Assembly: GCA_009760855.2 (NCBI GenBank)
Contig: WPIO01000005.1
Span: 12,876,001-12,940,000 of the forward strand
DNA from: Cristatella mucedo
Lineage: Eukaryota; Bryozoa; Phylactolaemata; Cristatellidae
Direction: 5' to 3'
Length of the DNA stretch: 64,000 nucleotides
Position 1 is the first letter of the stretch. Each line of letters starts with the position of its first letter. Below, piece after piece: positions 1 to 64,000 of the stretch. The position numbers and the translations under genes are program-made. The notes under the pieces are model-generated. The model had not been told where the DNA came from. It did no database searches and worked only from the letters and a program-made list of their open reading frames with translations.

Positions 1-1138
1 GATCGTGTTTAATCCGTGTCTTGTGGGGGTCAGGTCTTACACACGAGACGGGTCACCTGTGGAATCCCTCAAGGGTCTATACTCGTCCCTTGCTGTTCTC
101 CATCTATACTCAACCTCTGGGAAAAGTGATTAAGGCCCATGGAATATGATATCACTTTTATGCTGACGATACTCAGCTGTATTTGTCATTCAAACCTTCG
201 GAATCTGCTGCAGCAACTGAGAAACTGAATGCTTGCCTTGCCGATATTCGATCATGGATGTCGGAAAACTTCTTGAAATTAAATGACGATAAAACCGAAC
301 TGCTGCTCATAAGACACCCTAAGCGTGTGGCTGGATTAAAATTCTTTGCTCTTCTAATAGGTGATGCTGCTGTGAGACCATCACCACATGCTTGAAATTT
401 AGGTGTTTTCGACAGCTGCCTAAATTTTAAAAGCTTCATTCAGAAGACTGCTTCTACAGCCAGCCATCACGTCCGATCCCTATCCAAAATGCAGAAAATC
501 CAACTAGCTCCTTAGTTCTGTCTCGGCTTGGTTATTGTAATTCCCTTTTGGCTGGGCTACCACAGAAAGCAACTAGGCCACTGCAGCTGACTATGAATGT
601 GGCTGCAAGGCTAGTCTTCAAGTCCCAGAGGTTTGAGCACGTGTCACCTTTGCTAAAAGAGCTAGGATGGATGCCGATTGAGCAACCAACGGATACAGAG
701 CAAAGTTCTTATGCTGACCCACAAGGCCCGCCATGGCGTGGCTCCTTCGTACCTAGCTGAACTGCTGCACCAGTTTCAGCCTCTTTGCGCACTCAGATCC
801 TGTATGGACAGTAAATTAGCTGTTCCATTCCTCCGCTTAAAGACAGTTGGCGACAGAAGCTTTAGCTCAGCAGGTCCTAGACTGTGGAACTCGCTTCCGC
901 AATTCTTACTCAACTACAACCACTCTCCAACTGCCGACTATGGCACATCTTTTTCAGCGGTCCTGAACTGCTACTTCTATGCTACTCACTACCTCAACTG
1001 CTCTCCTAACTCTGCTATGCTTCCCACTTTCTCTTTGTTGCGTTAGACGAAGTCTGTTGGCTACCGAATGCATACCGAAGTCTGCTTAGGCTGAGTGCGC
1101 TATACAAAACTGCCGGTTGCCCTCTCATGCCCACTGCG
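1..1138 (+). mobile_element. LINE-A 3' part (L2/CR1-like), 5' cut by window edge
   Basis: This stretch is closely similar to 6140-7270 of the longer LINE-A copy: the YADDTQL reverse-transcriptase box, the thumb region and the C-terminal domain with LWNSLPQ. It is broken by a roughly 25-bp deletion near 490, extra bases near 690, and a TGA at 393-395 also present in the longer copy. Confidence 0.9.
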
Positions 1139-1600
1139 TAAGTAGCTGTTCCATTCCTATGCTTTAAGATCGTTACGAAACGACAACCACTCTCCACATG
1201 GTCTTTATGACTTTGTGGAGTTACTGACGGAGATACACACACACACACGATACACACACACACGATCGTTGGTGACAAAAGCTTTTGCTGTGTAGGTCCT
1301 AGGCTGTGCAACTCACTTCCACAATTCTTAGGCAACGACATCTATTCTCCTGCTGCCAAATGTGGCACATCCTTTCTAGCCGTCCTGAGCTACTAGTTCC
1401 CTGCTTCTCACTCACTCGACTGCCTTGCAGACTCAGCTATATAGTTTACTTTCTATTTGTTGACGGAGATGAAGTCTTCTGGCTACCGTATGTGTACCGA
1501 AAGCTGCATAGGCTTTGAGAGCGCTATAGAAAACTTTCACACATGCAACACCCACTTATTCTTTGTGGAGTTATAGCTGGAGATAGATTGCATTGCATTG
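1139..1600 (+). mobile_element. Older LINE-A 3' end with nested insertion
   Basis: C-terminal and 3'-UTR LINE-A sequence ends in a short ATTGC tail (gattgcattgcatt, 1586-1599). It is split by an insertion at 1175-1263 made of another LINE-A 3' terminus plus an (AC)n run. The 7-bp sequence gatcgtt flanks the insertion on both sides. Confidence 0.75.
1175..1263 (+). mobile_element. Short 5'-truncated LINE-A insertion with 7-bp target duplication
   Basis: About 58 bp of LINE-A 3' UTR (tggtctttatgactttgtgg and following) runs into a CA-rich tail. gatcgtt occurs at 1168-1174 and 1264-1270, and removing the insert rejoins an uninterrupted older LINE-A copy. Confidence 0.7.
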
Positions 1601-1800
1601 GGTGGCTGTCTTCCTCAGTCTTACTGAGGCTCTGTGACCTGCAGGCTGCAGTTCATGTTGGTCGCAGAACGTTTGCTCCTGGATCGTTTTCATCCTGCAC
1701 TTTGACCCTTGGTTCTGTGTGAACGCTCAGACATATCGCAAAATGTTTTAATGCACCACTACGCAGACGGCTGACGCATGTGACGAACTCTCTTCGACAG

Positions 1801-61336
<59,536 letters not shown>

Positions 61337-61492
61337 GTCACGTGCGAACTACTGCTTGCTGTCGGACAATGAGTATCTCTATTTCGTGCTGCTGCGCTAC
61401 GATTCTCATTCTCAGCTTGCATATCGAAAACCCACTCTTTGCAGTTTCACAAAATTTCTGCTGAAAAAGATTTGATATACTTCGAAAGCTTA

Positions 61493-61628
61493 AGGTGGTT
61501 GCCTTTCACGATCAAGGTCAAAGTGCTCACTTTTGACGACCACCGAGGTTGGAGTGGGCTCGAGCCCTGAGGCATATGTGAAGCGCCTGGATAGAGATTC
61601 AGTTCTCTTAAGAGCTATACAATCAATG
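61493..61628 (+). repeat. SINE-B copy, most complete
   Basis: A tRNA-like head with box A region (taaggtggttgcctttcacg) and box B (gagtgggctcgagccctgag) is followed by gcatatgtgaagcgcctgga, tagagattcagttctcttaa and gagctatacaatca. The tail matches the LINE-B 3' UTR (aagcgcctagaaagagattg, agttctctgagg). Confidence 0.8.
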
Positions 61629-61669
61629 AACTACTCCATATATCTTCTAAATTATCACTAATTAATTGG

Positions 61670-61765
61670 CATGCTTCCTTTTCAGCTTCTGTCAGGTGCT
61701 AAAAGGAGATTTAGTTCTCTGGACATTATATAAAGGCTTCATTACAATGATTATTATTAATATTG
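61670..61765 (+). repeat. LINE-B 3' tail fragment
   Basis: atgcttccttttcagcttct, aaaaggagatttagttctct and a TTATTATTAA tail. Confidence 0.65.
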
Positions 61766-62099
61766 CCGCTAGTATTTATGCATTACCACTAATATTTACC
61801 ATCCATCAATAGTGATGAAAGCTGTGCTTTGACAACGTTTTGCCAGCATTCATCATTGCAGCTTCCATAGCCAAAACCGGAAGTTTTGGCTAGTGCAAAC
61901 AAAGACAACCGACCACCAAGAGACCAATAATGCTGGCATATATTTGCAGCAGAATGCAGAACCCACATATCGACAATTGCCTTGAAAAAGGCAGTCGTTC
62001 TGTTCAGCTCAGACAGCATCTATTATTAATATTACCACCATTAATATTAGCACTCCCACTACTGGCCGACATACCCCCTTAATCCCTGGGCCAAACTGG

Positions 62100-64000
62100 T
62101 GCATCAACAGTGCCAGCACGCATAACCATGCAAACGAGAATTAACATGGACGAATTCTTGAAAAACTATTGGGTTTTTAGCTTCTTTTAAAATGTTGTCA
62201 GGTCAGGTGTTGTCGTGATGTCAGTCGATAGCAAGTTTCTGGCTTTGGGAGCATAATAACTGAAGGCACAGTCTCCACTTGATTTAAGGTTGCTTAGAGG
62301 CACAGCTAAGCAACGAGTCAGAAGACCAGATCGTAATACAGGAAGCCTCATTACGAAGAATGTGTTGTAGATAGGCCTAAGCAAAAGAATGACAGGCGTT
62401 TAAAATTGTTTCAAAACCTTAAAGTCAATATGCTGTGTTGATGGTGAGTCAGTGCAGGTCCGTGAGAAATAGTGTGATATGGCAGTCACAACGCTCATGA
62501 TAGATACGGAGTAACTCTAGATTTTCCCATAGCTAGTAGGTTGATTTATCGTCCTTCAATTTGAAAAACGTTGCTGCCATTCGAATACAACTGTTAACCA
62601 TTCAGTGGTGCAAATGAGTTGAGAGACTTTGACGTGTGCTGGAAGAATGGGCAGATCAAAGCACACGTTCAGCTGCGTATCATCTGCATAAAAATGAAAG
62701 CCTATATTGTGCTTAGTGAGCACATCGGCAAGAGGGAAAGTATACATTGTGGGAAGAAGTGTACCTGAAGTAGATCCGTGAGACAACCAATGATTTAGAG
62801 GCTTATCATATGACCGTGTGCCTTTGACATCTAGCCTTTAAATTCTTGCACCCAGATAGGACCAAGACATTTGTGGTGCAGTGCTAGTTATGACCAGCCA
62901 AGAAGATGGGCACTCAAAAAAGACTTCGCGATCAATGGTATCAAACAATGCCGAGCTGTCAAGCAGAACTAGCAGAGACTCCACCTAGGTCTAGCGATCG
63001 AGAGATGGCCGTTATACACTTGAAACGGTGCTGACTCCATGGAGTGACTAGCTCGAAAATGTTGGCTAGAACTTACGTGCTAGGCTTAAACTTTGGTGTG
63101 AGGGTTTAGCTGATCTGCGACTACTTGTTCCAATGTCTTTTATGGAAATGTCAGTAGCGAAATTAGGCAGAAGTTGCTTAAGTTCTCCTGGTCTAGTGTT
63201 GCCTTCTTAATAAATGGCCTAACAACAGTCTCTTTGAAGGATACAAGGTCTTAGGCTGAGAACATATTTCTTATATTAACTAGATTAGCTGCTGTCTTAC
63301 ATAATTATCTCAGAAGGACAGTGGGTTTTGGATCTAGTTGACTAGTAGTCTTGTCAGGCTAGGAGACGAACTGGGAGATGAGGTCAGCAATGGAAGGCTT
63401 AAAGGTAGGCATTGTGGTAGGACAATGATTGGTGGTTGAAGAATTCAGTGAGATTTTAACCTTAGGTTGGACTCTCTGATCTTAATAATAATAATAATAA
63501 TGCACTTGATAAAGCGCCCTCAGAGAACTCAATCTCTTTCTAGGCGCTTTACATTTGCTGCAATCTTACATCTTGTTGATAAAGCAGCTAGAAAACGATC
63601 TACTAGATTGTAAGCAGGATCGTTAGGTAGGGTGTTGACCTGGGAGTAGTTAAGGAGATGGTTAGTGGTCAGCAACAGCATTTTCGAGCTAAGCTTTGCC
63701 TTAGTTAGGATGAACTGATGCGACCTACTATAGTCTTTGTGTTTAAGTCGATGGATAGTCAGTCCTCTGTATGCTTTCTCAAGCTTGCACTTAGTAGTTC
63801 TAACTAGCTTAGCGTTTGGAATAAACCGTAGGCCATCTAGGTGAGGGAGTTTATGGTGGTTGGACAAAAAACATTATCAACCGTAGTATTGTTGCATCCC
63901 AACAGTGAGGGGCATGTCGGAATAAGGATCGAGCAGAAGGAGAATGATATTTTTGGGACCACTTCTCAATGTCAAGGGTCGTAAGGTTTTGCCATTCATA
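62100..64000 (-). mobile_element. LINE-B, longest antisense copy, runs off the window
   Basis: From 3' to 5' on the minus strand: a C-terminal end with LKSSGDCAFSYYAPKARNLL, the thumb, and GFHFYADDTQLNV at about 62690-62720. Beyond that come AFDTIDH-like and KATLDQENL-like regions to about 63400, then 63570-63867 in an open frame (HQFILTKAKLSSKMLLL), the endonuclease-RT linker. A family tail fragment is inserted at 63484-63565. Multiple stops. Confidence 0.82.
63484..63565 (-). repeat. LINE-B/SINE tail fragment nested in LINE-B
   Basis: (AAT)n then cacttgataaagcgccctca, gaactcaatctctttctagg and cgctttacatttgctgca. It is a complete 3' terminus lying inside the coding region of the surrounding antisense LINE-B. 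Confidence 0.75.

Overview
This is a eukaryotic, animal-type window. It holds one large multi-exon gene on the + strand, interrupted by long introns full of transposon debris and microsatellites. There are no bacterial operons, no CRISPR array and no free-standing RNA gene. The gene is an orthologue of NBAS (neuroblastoma-amplified sequence), the large subunit of the NBAS-RINT1-ZW10 tethering complex for Golgi-to-ER retrograde transport. I assembled 36 coding exons between 1801 and 61336, 5384 coding bases or about 1794 codons. They run collinearly along vertebrate NBAS from the N-terminal beta-propeller (Nbas_N) through the Sec39-like alpha-solenoid. Every junction is GT-AG and every codon phase is compatible. 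The first exon(s) and the C-terminal exons lie outside the window. Human NBAS comparisons are from memory, not from a search.

The host cannot be named. The retrotransposons (single-ORF L2/CR1-like LINEs), tRNA-derived SINEs, Tc1/mariner relics and introns of 0.1-8 kb fit an invertebrate metazoan.

Layout: 1-1600 holds LINE-A 3' fragments. 1801-2151 holds exon 1 and a tentative exon 2. The 8-kb intron to 10226 contains LINE-B fragments, a nearly full-length LINE-A (about 3830-7353), a Tc1 relic and a SINE. 10227-20718 holds the propeller exons, with a nested LINE-A, SINEs and a second Tc1 relic. 20719-27266 carries opposed LINE-B 3' ends. 27267-39259 holds Sec39-region exons, including the largest (484 bp). 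39260-51985 holds further solenoid exons between very long microsatellites. 51986-61336 holds the last visible exons with a third Tc1 relic. 61337-64000 is intron with a SINE and an antisense LINE-B.

The mobile elements form a small ecosystem. LINE-A has a 5-bp tail (ATTAC/ATTGC). LINE-B has a (TTA)n tail. SINE-B has a tRNA-like head and a tail resembling the LINE-B 3' end, suggesting it was moved by LINE-B. SINE-A has a similar head and its own body and tail. I found no new defence, biosynthetic or other exotic system. The notable content is the NBAS gene model and the retroelement relationships.
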